The notes under the pieces were generated by a model. That model saw only the letters and a list, made by a program, of their open reading frames with translations, did not search any database and was not told where the DNA came from. Positions 51,614 through 63,363 of a DNA stretch of 64,000 nucleotides are shown piece after piece. Every line of letters begins with the position of its first letter. The stretch's first letter is position 1. Source of the stretch: Drosophila miranda (taxonomy: Eukaryota > Arthropoda > Insecta > Diptera > Drosophilidae); NCBI RefSeq assembly GCF_003369915.1, contig NC_046677.1, positions 17,378,913-17,442,912 of the forward strand, in the 5' to 3' direction. Position numbers and translations under genes: made by a program.

Positions 51614-51690
51614 ATAGTTCGTATGCTGCATATATGTATGTATTGTTTGTGGGTTATTAAGTCGAAGCAGGCTCCAGATTTTCGCCCGCC

Positions 51691-51708
51691 CCGGAGTGTC
51701 CACTCCGG
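51691..51708. repeat. Perfect 8-bp inverted repeat beside the Drp1 stop
   Basis: CCGGAGTG-TC-CACTCCGG, with a two-base centre, lies a few bases downstream of the Drp1 stop codon in its 3' UTR. In RNA it could form a tight GC-rich hairpin; no function is known. Confidence 0.6.
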
Positions 51709-51712
51709 TGGT

Positions 51713-54700
51713 CTACCACATGTGGGTCTCGCGTATCTCGCTGATGATGTGATTTGCCCTGGTCAGAGCCTGCAACAAGAAGAATCAAGTGTCAAGCGAA
51801 TCAATAGCATATCGTTTCACGTCTGGCGCTCACCTTCAACATGTCCGCTGCCTCTTTTCGGCGAACTGCAATGTGATCGGACTCGTCGAGCAGCGTTTCA
51901 GCCCTGTCCGACTTGTACAGATGTGTGACCAGCTCGCTCTGCAAGTTGTCCTTGACGTGGTTAACCAGGAAATGCATAATGGCCTTCGGTACAGAGTCCT
52001 GAATGGATTTGCGCACAATGTAGAAATACGATTTGATCAGGCGCTCTGCAAACACAATCGGTTAGTAATTTAGCTTCCAATTTATCAGCGAATTGATGCC
52101 ATCGATCAAACATACCAATGACATCGCAATCCTTCTGCTCCTTGTCGGTCAGACGACGGGGATTGTGGTTGGCCGGCACATCGGGCAGCAGGTTAACCGG
52201 CTTCACTGGGCTCACCAGATTGTTGTGCACTGGCGTGTTGCTGGCCGAGTTTTCAATGCTGTCCGGACGCGTCGGGCCCGGCGGTAAGATGTTGGACAGC
52301 CAAGAGCTGGCCATCGAATGGACCGAGTTCTCGCCAACGTGGTTCTAGAGTACAACACAAAAAACATGCATCTTGTCTGGATTAAAAATAAAACAAAGAT
52401 GGGACAGCACCTGCTCAGGGCCGTCATGCTGCTGCTGTTGATTATTTTGGTGGTGCTGCTGTTGCTGCTGCTGCTGCTGTTGCTGCTGTTGCTGCGAGCC
52501 TGTGCTGTGCGACGAGACCTGTGGAGAGGGGTGATTGCGCGGAGTATTCCCGCGACGCTGTCCCATGTTCATCTGCGAGTAGGGATCGTTGTCTGTCTTG
52601 AGCAGACTGGGCACCAGGGCGGCATCCTTGTGGAAATCTGGGTGCTTGGTGTTGATGTACGCCAGCTCGATGGCCACAATGTTCTCCACCATCACATTGG
52701 TGGCTGGCAGGCGGCGACGCAGCAGCTGCGTGACCACATCCACAATCTTCTCGTGCAGCTTGGGGAAGCTGCGCAACGGGGAACACAGATCACAGATCAA
52801 TCATGGATCACAGACTCTACTCTATGGCTCTCTTACCGCATCATCTCCTGCTGCACTTCGTTGCCGCAGTGCTGCACAATGCGCTGCATCTCCTCGTGTA
52901 TCAGCTCGACGCAGCGCAGCGAAGGCTCCTCCAGGCGGCGGATCTGCCGCTTCACCAGCAGCTCGAACGAGACTTCCGGCACGAACAGAGCTGGTCGGGG
53001 CCCTGTTGCATTGCGTATGGCCGTGAGTATGTCCATTTTGCTCAAACCCGCCAGCGGGTGTATGGAGTCCAGGGTACGGCCGAAGGTTTCGTGGAAAATG
53101 TAGCAGATCCGAGCACCACCGCACAGCTCGGTGGTCTCAATGTTGCGCGCCGTGCCCTCGATGGTGGCGTTGTAGGCGCTGGCAAACTTCGTGATTATCT
53201 GCAGCAGGGTCTGGCTCTTGTCAGACACATCCTCGCCGTAGGAGTTAAGCAGCGATTGGAATTGCGTAGACATGATGTTGACGCGTGTCTGTGGAGCATT
53301 GGAGAGAGCCATAGTCCATTAGTGCATATAAAAGGGAAAGCGAAGAGTACCTACCTTCAGATCGGGCAGGCAGTCTCGGATGTGGTGCATCAGCAATCGG
53401 TTCAGTGTCTTGGCCAGATACGGAGTGCCATTGCGGGTGGCCAGAGTCGGGTACTTCCTTTGCAGGAAGGCTGCCTCGTCCTTCATCTGCTCGTCGATGT
53501 GTTTCTGGTCATTGATGTCTTTCTGCGAGCGATTCATCACGCCAATGATGCCCAGCTTGACGGGAATCACACGGCCACAGAGTATGTCAATGGCATCGGT
53601 GCCGGCGTCCATCAGATCCAGCTTGGTGACCACGGCCAGGGTGCGTCGGCCGTCGGGGTCCACGTTTTTGCCCAGCTTCAGGGCCTCGCTGGTGGCCATG
53701 TCCGTGTTGGCCGCCGTCACAGCCAAAATAATGGAGTTGGGGTTCTCAATGTACTTGAGGACCAAGTCTTTGATCTGCGCCTCGATATCCTCCGGCTGAT
53801 CGCCCACTGGCACCTTGGTGATGCCCGGCAGGTCCACCAGCGTCAGGTTGACCACCCGCGTGGAGAAGATCTTCAGGTTGATGGGCTCTGGGCAGATGCC
53901 CTTGTTGCTGCCCGCCGCCCGTTCCGTCTCGTTCTCGATCTCGCGCCGTATCTCATCGAAGTCCGTGAAGCACTTTTTCGTGTGAAGAAAGCGGCCCCAC
54001 TCCTCGGCATTGGAGGTGCCTGCAAGGGAAAAGCTTTACAGGAGGTCTCCTACAATTAGTGGCTGTAATTCTCACCATTCTCTGCCGAACGATTCTCGCG
54101 ATCATCCAGGGGGCAGTAGATCAACTGCAGCACTAGGGGCCGCCGGGTGACGATGCCCGTTCCGCGAGGCAGGAACGAGCGTCCCACCACGCTCTCGATA
54201 ACCGAACTCTTGCCGGAGCTCTGCAATCAGTAAAGTAGTTAGTTAGTTAGTTAGTAGGATTGGATCGTTTAATGATAGGGCCGGGCCGATAGCGCGTGCA
54301 TCAGGGAAGTGTTCTCGACAGATTAGCAGTGTTATCTTGGCAGCCACAGCTCAATGACCAGCTCTGGCTCTGAGAGCTCTCAAACATCGTCATCGGCGAA
54401 TGAATCAAAGTGCAATTAAAGCCGCGATCAAAACATATAGAGGCCATACACACACATACTATGCACATATGTATGTGTACGCGTATGTGCCGGAATGTGT
54501 CACGGCGACAGCTGCTTTTGTGGAATGCTGCAGAATATTGATTTTTCATCGCAGACCCGAAACATTGCCAAAAAAGTGCACTTATATAAATGGGTGACAT
54601 ATTTTTAAGCTGAAGAAAAAATAGCGGGGGGTAGGTCGGGGGAAAAACATCGTTTGCCGGCAAACATTTATCCCGTTATATAATCCTGGGGAGGGCCGCC

Positions 54701-54958
54701 TGAAAATCGCGCGGCAGGAAGGGGCAGGGCAGCCAAGGAAAAACCGTCCATGTGGGACCGCCCCGGGTATGGCGATAATTTTGGGACCTGAGACTGCCGC
54801 TGACGCTGCCGAGGCGACGCTGCTGCCGCTCTGCTGCGGCCACTGCCACTGCTTACCTGACTCCCGAGTACAACAATTTGCGGCAATTGTATTGAGTCAG
54901 AGCCGACTGTATTGAAGACATCTTGCAACTTGTTGATAACTGGAATAAGAGCTTCCAT
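51713..54958 (-). CDS. Drp1: Drp1, dynamin-related GTPase for mitochondrial and peroxisomal fission
   Basis: Eight coding exons: 54958-54857, 54220-54076, 54019-53355, 53288-52837, 52768-52411, 52344-52116, 52045-51834 and 51769-51713. They sum to 2220 nt, or 739 residues, close to other fly Drp1 proteins. The GTPase domain opens with [16 protein letters not shown] (P-loop), then RRPLVLQL with the switch I Thr, DLPGITK (G3) and TKLDLMD (G4). The middle/stalk domain follows ([14 protein letters not shown]...). The variable insert carries a run of 13 Gln and a Ser/Pro-rich stretch. The C-terminal GTPase effector domain ends in RETHMW. Drp1 is a cytosolic enzyme recruited to mitochondria, where it forms constricting rings. 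The first intron (636 bp) splits the P-loop. All phases agree and no lesion was found. Confidence 0.97.
52456..52494 (-). repeat. CAG/CAA polyglutamine tract in Drp1 (Q13)
   Basis: Thirteen consecutive Gln codons, mixed CAG and CAA, in the variable insert of Drp1. [12 protein letters not shown] segment follows. The interrupted codons suggest a stable rather than a rapidly expanding repeat. Confidence 0.9.
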
Positions 54959-55230
54959 CCTGTTTGCTGAGTGCTGGCTGTGCCTTTGATCGCTTTCGAC
55001 TCGATTGCCTCTTTATTTCACGCACATTAAAATGGTTCTCTTGTTAGTTTTTTTTTGATTGACGCTGTTTCTTCTTTTTTCCTTGCAAATTCTGTGCCAG
55101 GGCTGCCTAGCACACGTGGGTTGCCAGATCAGTGAAATGAGGTGGCGCAGGGCGGCATATTGGAAGTTATCGATTGTTCTTTGGAAATACTGCCATCACC
55201 AGCGAGCGGTGGATATCTATCGAAGGACTG
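54959..55230 (-). promoter_or_regulatory. Probable Drp1 promoter with DRE-like sites
   Basis: TATCGATT at 55168-55175 matches seven of eight bases of the DRE (TATCGATA). A CTATCGAA half-like site follows near 55215, and a CACGTG E-box lies near 55112. DREF-bound DRE sites are common in fly growth and mitochondrial gene promoters. The distance to the Drp1 ATG (about 210 bases) suits a proximal promoter, but the transcription start was not identified. Confidence 0.4.
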
Positions 55231-55408
55231 CCATCACAATTGCAAAACGTAAACAAAGCAAGAGGCACAGATTTGAGGACGACAAAATCCACGGAGGAGG
55301 AGTGTGCAAGGCTTTAGACCGTTCCCTAGCCGCGGTTCATGTGCCCTCGCTGGGACCCAAGGTCTATTTCCACTCAACGGCCAGTAGTGGATGGTAAACA
55401 TAAACAAC

Positions 55409-55750
55409 ATGTCACCTGCCTTTATTAACCAAGAGAATTTTTATAGTTTGCTTGCAACGGATGATTCTACGAAATGGCTCAAGCCCCATATTCCGCACAG
55501 CGGTCTAAAGGTGGAGGTTAAAGGCCACTAACGGCTAGTTCTGTGCTGAAGATTCTGACACTGCCACAGCCAAGAAATCCCCCCAAACGCAGCAGCCGCA
55601 GCAGGAAGCTGCCGGCCATATCAAGCCTCAGCCGTTGAGCAGCTCCTCGGCTTTTCTGAAGACCGACGATATGTCTGAGAAAATATGATGCGCTAATTCG
55701 GTGCGTTGGAAGACAAGGAGTTGAATCTAGAAGAGAATAAATTCAATTAA
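55409..55750 (+). pseudogene. Decayed coding remnant of unknown family
   Basis: Three short coding-like pieces follow one another in different frames. From the ATG at 55409 runs MSPAFINQENFYSLL... to a stop after about 40 codons. Then comes a Lys/Gln/Ser-rich piece (TATAKKSPQTQQPQQEA) from about 55545 to a stop near 55688. Last comes ALEDKELNLEENKFN ending in TAA near 55745. Together they look like one small acidic/basic protein broken by indels. I do not recognise it. An intron between the first two pieces was tested but gives the wrong phase. Confidence 0.35.
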
Positions 55751-58700
55751 ACTGCCCGATCTGACAGTCACACTCCAGCAACAATTTAACACATCCACGA
55801 CCTAAAAAAGTCCTGCCACTATAAAAACCTAAGTAGAAAACATGCAGCTAATAACAGAATACCTGAAAGAAACACCATACAATTTAGACAGTCTTTAAAC
55901 GTAATAGTTTAGCCGTACTACAGCCGTACTATACCAATGTACATATATTTAACTGACTCTACAGTCGATGGCTTTGGCAGCTAGTAACATTAAGATCTCA
56001 AGCCTTAGAAGCAATTCCTGCCATCAAATACATAAATTTCATTGTTTAGTGCTTTACAAATTGGGAATTCATGTTCCCAACTATTTTAGAAAATATTTTG
56101 TAATCATAAATCATGAGAATTTATTCCTTAAACGGACTGTCGTGAACCGCAGCACCTTATTATTTATAAAATCCCTAAATCAATGACAGTGGTGCAGCCT
56201 TAAGTAAATCCTTACTATTGTTTACTATTTGTCCACTGTAGAAATCATTATTGTACCGCATATAAATTTAAAATGGATAATAGGGATAATATTCCATAGG
56301 ACAGGGAAATGTATGGCATTTTGTATATATTCCAGGGCTCTAACTGCACCTGTCCGAAATATATATGGAGGAGTGTGTGTATCCAAGATTGAAAACTGAT
56401 TGAAAGCCAGATTGCAGACCCGCTCGATTTGTGTACAGCCATAGCCACTACTTAAATCAGCAAAAACTTCAGTTTGGAGACATCCAGGACATTCCATCGC
56501 TTTAGTGGAACCTGTAATTATTAAAATACAATATAGTTGTAGTTTTAGCCTGTACGAAGTCACTACTTTCAGGCTAGAAATTTGCTTAGGACAAAAGCAC
56601 ATATGAGTAAAGAGGAACCCATTACAAATTATTCAAAATGGCTGCTCTTTAAAGTAGTCTAAATTGGATCCATATCCAATAGCTTGAAGCTAAAAAAAAG
56701 AGCTTGAATTCTCATACGAAAGATAACTTTTTAGGACACTTACTTTATATTCATCCTTCGATAATAACGGTACGAAAATATGCATAATATTCAATAGTCA
56801 AATTGCACATTTCATTCTTATCTTCTGCCGATTTTTTGGTACCCAACTCTGTTGAAAATTCCATGGGCAAAAGCCACAACGAGAACGCTCGATTGAAAAA
56901 CTTAACAAAGTGCCAGGCAACAATAGATAGATCCATTCCATGCCACTCCGCTGCCTCCAGTCCGGCAATAGTGGAGGATTCGTTTTTAAGGATTTTTATT
57001 CTTTTGGCCATTGCTGACCAACAAAATGCGCATGTGTGTCCTCCATTGTGCAAACTTAATGATATGGGCCGAAACTACTACCCCCTGCCCCCCAACCGAA
57101 ACTACGAGCACTACACCACAATGGATTGTCGAAACCATCTCAATATATTCGCCCAGGGTAATAGATAAAAACTCTGAAGGAGGAGGAGGAAGCAGCAGCC
57201 AAGTGGCCAGGCTTCAAGGGGAAGCCATCTCCGAGCACAAATAGAATATAGAATGGTAGGATAAAGGCACAATAGGGCTGGCCTCGCCTCAAGTGCCCGA
57301 AGCGAGATTTGCATGCGGCCAGGGGGCCTTGGTACCGGGTACGGGCGTGGCTGTGGCCCATTTCGGTTGCTACATGAATTGGACCCAACCACAGACCAAC
57401 CAATGGATGGGAGGACGGGAGGCTCAACTGTCGACTCTATCGTTTTATATATCAGTGTTCGAGGATGCTTGTCGCCCGGTCCGGTACACTAAGCATTCAA
57501 AAACTAGATAGTGCCCCAAATGGACCAGAATATTAGATGTGCGATTCACGTTTTGCATGTGAGTTATTCGATAACAATTGGCATTGTTGTTTGCCCTCCC
57601 TCCCCGCCCGCTCGCCATTTGCGAATTTGTGACTTTAATTGAAGTGAAAATGGGACTTTTGTCGGTGTTAATATTTCCACAATGAAATCGAACCGAAATC
57701 TATCATTTTATTGTATTTTATTCGCATTCCGAGTGTTTGATGGTCTGCAAAACACTCGAATTGAAGCGAATACTAAGCCTTAAATTATTACCTTAGAAAA
57801 TGAAGTGACAAATTTTTGTGACAAATTCCTTGTTAAAAAAGCCTTTCCAAGGCAAGAAGTACCAAGAGAAGTAGGGTTTTTCACACAGGAGATGTGGCCT
57901 AACGTCACAGTCGGACTTTGAAGAATCGATTCCACAAAAGAAGGGGTTTTTAATATCGATATGTTCCCCAACAAAATATGAAATTAGGCCCGAATCGTCA
58001 CCCGAAATGTTCTAAACATTATTTATAAATTTCTTCCCATCGTTCAAAAATAAATGTGCCTTCCGGGACCCAAAGAAACCTCTTGACCGCGTGTTCCGGC
58101 CTTGCCTAAATGGAAGTCTATAGGGAACCCACTCTTAGTGGAAAAGGAAGCGTGCCAGATGTAACCAATTCAGACTGGGAAACCCCACTGGGTTCTGGTT
58201 ATGTACAGCTGTTCCATTAGCACATATTCGGTCACATTCGGCTGTGAAACTTTCACCTAAACGAACTGCCACATTCACTTCAAATAAGACGTATAAAAAC
58301 CATTCGCCTTGAGCGATTCATGATTTTTCTGAACAAATGCTTTGAGCCAAACAAAGTCTGGTTCATTGCCGGCCTAATCATGCTCTTCAAATGCTAAACA
58401 ATCTAATTTCTTGCTTCATTGTTATACAGTTTTGTGAAGTTCTTTAGCATTTTCATTGACAAACTTTTGGCTTCCAATTAACGAATTTTGACAGCTCGGA
58501 GTCGGAGCAGGAACACCTCTCCGTAGTGGAGAGTGGCTTATAAATATATTTCGAAAATGTCGCTCATCAAATTGCCATTGTTGGACCGAACAAGTTTCGT
58601 ATTTGGCCTGACAACTTCTCGAAATGTGCACCTTGAAGATGGAAGCTGCAAAGTTCTTGACAGCCAGGAACAGAGCCTCAACTAGCTCCACGGCAGACGC

Positions 58701-60720
58701 CAGTGGGACTCGCTCTGGGGCGGAATATTAATTTGATAATTTTACGGCTGAATGCAAATGCGGTGTCAGAGTCCTTTGGCCCCTAATTGACTGACGAATA
58801 TTTAAAATATGAATTTCAAATGAAGTTCAACAATTGTCTGCCACCATTTGGCGCTTTCTTTTGCTTTATGGGGGATTAATTATGGATGGGGCAATAGCAT
58901 GGATGGATATATGGAGCGCCTGAAGCCATTTTCTGTGGCTGCCACTGAACACACTTTTGCCCCGGTGGAGCATTAATCATGTGAAAGTAATTTTGCGCAT
59001 TTGCATGCGTTGCAGAAAACGATAATTTTCATCCATCATTTTCAAGTGTTTCCCCAGGATTATAGTGCCTGGCAGCCAGCCGTTGCAAGGAGCCGTCTGC
59101 ATCCACTTGATGATGCGTTGCCTTGTCATGTGCTCCACTCCACGCCGGTCCACCCCCCGCTCCCCTTGCTGCTGTTCTGTGTATGTGCTCCCCTCATTAT
59201 CGTGTCGTCGTCAATTATTCTTGTTCTACAGCTACAGCCAGCACTCTTGCCGAGTGCCGAGCCCAAGCCCGGCCATGGAGGAACTTTGCATTTAGTTGAT
59301 GAGCTTCCCCTTTCCTCTACCCCGACCCAACCCAAGGCATCCCAGCCCGATCCAATGGCTCATTTTCTTGGTCCTTTGTGCCCCATCTTTCTGCTGGCTG
59401 CAAGTTGATCAATGGCTCTGTCCGCTCCCTGGCTGTCCCCGGCTGTCCCCGGCTGTATAGTGTTTCATGCAATTACGAATTTATATTGCGTATACGCCAT
59501 GTGGAGACACAGACACAGCCAAGGAAGTCTCCTCGAATGTGCTTACCACAACTGCAGCAATAATGAACTTTGATTTGGCCCTCCCTGTGCCCCCGGCCTA
59601 GACCAGAAATGTTTCACAGTCTGTTTCACAGCTCCTCCCTGGGCCAGGAGGAAGAGAAATTGTATATAATTGCTGATTGATGCTGTTGTGGTGCTTGCCA
59701 TATCGTATCTAAGAAGAGGCATTAATCACAAGAACTGCAGCACTTTCCAAAATTGCATTTCTTGATAACCCATCCACCGAGTAAAAGAAGGCTACATTTT
59801 GCACGATAACCACGATTACTGCCTGTCCAAAATGAAGGCTTTCCTGCCAACACCTGAACGTCTTAAAGATCGTTTGATTGAAAGAAGAGGGATTCTTTTT
59901 GATTGAAAGACTAATCCTCCCCAGGCTAAAGTTTATTAGTTAAATATCGTATTTTTTATTGAAGAAAGTTTAAAGAGTGTGTAAAAGTCTTCTCAATGCA
60001 GAAGGTTCTTTAATTTAATCAAAACCTGAAGGACACACAGAGACACGAGGCGATCGTCTGCAGAGAGCAGCCTTCAGTTCTGAATGAGCCGAGAGCGAAT
60101 CCGAGGAGGCATCACTCAGTTCTCTTGGACCTCTACTTATGAATAAATGTTCATCATTGGTCTTAGCGCCATTGTGGAGCTACTGAGCTTCTTCAGAGGC
60201 GTAGATGCGATGGGGAACTGTTTGAAATGAGTGCACAATTTGTTGGTTTATATATTATACGAGTATAGGTATTGCTAGGGCTGATTAAGGTGTGAGAATT
60301 GCAGCAATCGGGCCAGAATTGGTCCCTGTCTAAACGATAACGATGACTTCGGATCATGATTGAATTATACATAATATAGATACCTTCCAATCTCATCATC
60401 GCCAACCAATGAAGCCGTTTGTTTGCACATCGATCGATTCTTAAGTGTTTTCCGCTATGCAGACGAGCCCCCTCGCAGCTCTCTTCGGTGACGAACGACA
60501 GCGATTAAGAGAAACGTTGGGAGAGTTGATCTACGTTTAGAAATCTGTTCTCTGTGCTTTCAAGAGCCGGCCATCAAGCAAATGAAAATTCTAAATAAAT
60601 ATTTGCAGGTATTACCCACAATCTGGGATGATCATAATTATATGTAATTTAAACTAATTTAAAGACATTCCAAGGCTTTCCTAATTGAAATGTTGAGTGC
60701 CACAGCCCGCTGGCTGTTCT
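55751..60720. other. Mostly noncoding, with orphan exon-like pieces at 56.2-57.2 kb
   Basis: No gene that I can defend. At 56225-56505 (minus strand) a TTTTAATAATTACAG acceptor precedes an open stretch beginning STKAMECPGCLQTEV. At 56752-57011 (minus strand) an ATG-started 86-codon frame (MAKRIKILKNESS...) stops just before a GTAAGT donor. The plus strand at 56960-57168 also reads a Cys-containing frame after a hydrophobic stretch. The rest is spacer with CT-rich and Pro-coding low-complexity parts. Confidence 0.45.
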
Positions 60721-61115
60721 TTAGTTATGATTTCTGAGAGTAATCTTTGCCCTTGCCTCTCTTGGCCTGGCTTCTACTGAAGCTCTGTCTGTGTTTTCCA
60801 GTTCAAAAACAGAGCTCGTTGGCTGCATTTGTCCTTTCAGCCATTGGTTACTAGATCCAGTGCTATGGTCGTATAGGCTCAATCCCCAGACGGGCAGTCG
60901 TCGACGGTCGTGTTCGGGCACTGAGGGAAACACAAAGTCGGGCTTATACGTGGGCTTTGGTCGGGGTGGTCGGGGATCTGTAATAGAGCCAGATTATCAA
61001 ATAATCCATAGAATGCTGGAGAAGCAAGCCTTACTGACAATGCAACTGCCAGGTGAGACGGAGCCGTGAGCGTGTACACGATGAGGAGTAATCCGAGTTT
61101 CCGTAGGTCGAGCAT
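60721..61115 (-). CDS. Candidate secreted peptide gene, frame uncertain after the intron
   Basis: I do not recognise the product. ATG at 61115 encodes a clear signal peptide (MLDLRKLGLLLIVYTL..., cleavage near LAVA). A 57-bp intron (61034-60978, GTAAGG...TTACAG) has the usual fly size. As written, the splice continues with IPDHPDQSPRIS... and stops after 32 codons. If one base is missing at the donor (TCAG-GTAAGG rather than TCAGTAAGG), exon 2 is read in the frame DPRPPRPKPTYKPDF... The frame then stays open to 60721, giving about 112 residues with a Pro/Arg-rich N-terminus and a VWGLSLYDHSTG segment. Other genes here carry -1 lesions, so this reading is plausible. It could be an antimicrobial or other secreted peptide, but that is conjecture. 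Confidence 0.4.
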
Positions 61116-62577
61116 TGTGGCAGTAAACCGATCCGACTGATCCGAGGGTCAGAGTTCTATTGAGGCTAGCTTTGCCACCAGTCAGCGCCAAAGCTCTCGC
61201 TCTCTCTTATATTTTGTAATCGTTGTGGGAATACATCTTAAGAGCAGGTTTTTACATTGATTATTACTCAGCCGATGATTCGTCTGATTCATAAAATTTT
61301 CTCAGTTTAGAACTTTGAAAATTCCCAATGGGCCCTCCCCATGAGGCGTATGCTGATCAAAGACTACTGTTTAATGACTATAGTTTTCCCAATAATATTC
61401 TGTATTCAATAATGTTTTGAGTACCGTACTTCATTTGTAGGAAAATCATTAGCATTAGGCCATAAAACGTCGTGGCTTTGGGCCATTGAAGTGTCTACCA
61501 TCTGCTTGGCCTGCTTTAGATCTTGGCGGCACCAAGTGGAAACCATTCAGCATATGTTGCCACTTTCTTGGCACCGAGCCCCTCCGTTGGCCATTAATCT
61601 ACTGGGGAACGCCCTTGCCAGATGTTCGTGGGAGTGCGAAAGTATCGCACACATGTCTCTCTCTTTTCTTTTTTTTTGGCAACATTCAGTCTCTGTTTAA
61701 TTGGATTTGGGGCTTAGCTGAATTAGAGCCCCAGAAGGATGGACAGAATTATATTTGCATATTCGAGCAGTGGAGCCTCGCTTGGAGCTACAGGCGACAG
61801 GCGACAGGCGACAACAGCCAAGTGTAAATTTCACTTGAACTGATAATTTCACTCAATTTGTGTGCGTTGATGAGCAAAGTTTTCCCATTTGCATGGGGCT
61901 ACGTGGGGCACCACCTCCCGGGCGAATGGGTGGCAAGTTTTCATCTATGGCTGCCGCTGCCGCTGCCGCTGCCGCGATTTCTTTTTTGTCGACGCTGTCG
62001 TCGTGGTCCTCGTAGTCGAGGCTGACTTGAAGGTGCCAATTAGGGATTTCCGCCTCAATTACTTTCGCGAGCACACGAAAACCAAGTTTGTATGATTTTC
62101 GCATGACAAACTTAGGACTGGCTGTACTCCAGCCCCAGCCCCAGCCCCAGCCCCTGCCCCTGCTCCATCCTCCCAAAAGCGAGTGCCTGAACCTGCTTCC
62201 TTTCGCAGAGTATTTGCTTCCTTGAAAGTGTAATTGCACGAGCAGCGCCCCCAAATGTTGTGTGTGCGTGATAAAAAACTCGTTTGCATTTTACATGTTT
62301 CATCAAAAAGGTGGGGAAGGTGGGGTGCCGGCGGGAGCCCGAATTCTCCAAGTAGTTCGTGTGGCTTTCCATCGAAATGGAATTCCACCCAATGAGGGTG
62401 GGGGCTGGGGCCCAAAGTAATTTGAATTTCTTGCGAATGCGTTTCTAGTTCATTGATTGGTTTTTCGAATATATGTTAATACTTTGGCAACTCTGGGAGA
62501 TGATGGAATGCGACTGATTGTACAGACATACGATTGTCGGGTGTTTCCTGGAAATTGGTGTTACAGTAAATGAAAGT
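61116..62577. other. Spacer
   Basis: No supported gene. It includes a CTCTCGCTCTCTCTTATATTTT stretch near 61195-61215 that may belong to the promoter of the gene at 61115. It also contains GCCGCT repeats (61950-61975) and CCAGCC repeats (62130-62165). The frames in these repeats are artefacts. Confidence 0.5.
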
Positions 62578-63363
62578 ATGTCTGCTTTTGAATTTCAACT
62601 TATTTTAATAGATTTTGCAACGAGATTTAGTCGTCTAGAGTCAGGTGGTAAGGTATTTCCCTTTGTCTGTTGCGATGATTCAGTAGAAAATTCGATTCTG
62701 GCTCAACACCTCAAGACTCTGAATGATCTACTGGAGCTGCCCGCGGAGATGGAACGTCCACCTCCCACACAAACCCTTGATCTTTATGTTCTTGAACAAT
62801 TTATGTCAGAATTTTGTATAATAGAGGACAAGCTTAGTGTCTTTTTTGGATGGAAAAATGCTTGATGCTTGATTGACCGCCTCTACGATCATCTTCGTCA
62901 TCACCAGACCTCTTCCATCAAAGACAGCAAAGCTCAATGCCAATTGCTAGGCTTGGAGCCCCAGGAGCCACCAGACTTCTGTCCAAAGAAGTCGGCCAAG
63001 CCTACGGTCCTAGAAGCCACGATCGTGAAGTCTGTCAGCAAGCCCATGCCTCCCCTCCGGCGAAGATCAGCTGGGGAACGAGCTCCGACAGGGCTTTGAC
63101 AAGGCTCTCCCAAGCTGCCGTCCTCTCCTTTGGTCTCTGGCAAGAAAGCATCCTTGAAGGTGGTGGGAAATGATTCTTTAAGCACTTCCACCAGCCTTCC
63201 TAAGGTCTCATTCGAGAAGTAGAGATCCGACCAGAAGAGCCACAGCCACATGATCCTCATCGACCTCTTGAATGAGGAAAAGAGTCCGCCAAAGTCCGCC
63301 TAGGAAGATCTCCAGCCCAATGCCGAGAGCAAGCCTACAGCTGCAGTAATTCATTCCTCGTGA
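62578..63363 (+). pseudogene. 261-codon frame with four internal stops, unknown family
   Basis: From ATG 62578 (MSAFEFQLILIDFATRFS...) one reading frame continues to TGA at 63361 with no frameshift, interrupted by TGA 62863, TGA 63097, TAG 63220 and TAG 63301. The N-terminal third looks folded and helical (LAQHLKTLNDLLELPAEM, LYVLEQFMSEFCIIEDKL). The rest is Lys/Ser/Pro-rich and ends near SKPTAAVIHSS. There is no intron-like gap. This suggests a young pseudogene killed by nonsense changes, perhaps a retrocopy. I cannot name the family. Stop-codon readthrough is an alternative for the first one or two stops only. Confidence 0.5.

Noticed and set aside
52803-54059. 418-codon plus-strand open frame
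   Set aside because: Antisense of the Drp1 GTPase and middle exons. It crosses well-placed Drp1 introns and has no recognisable domain.
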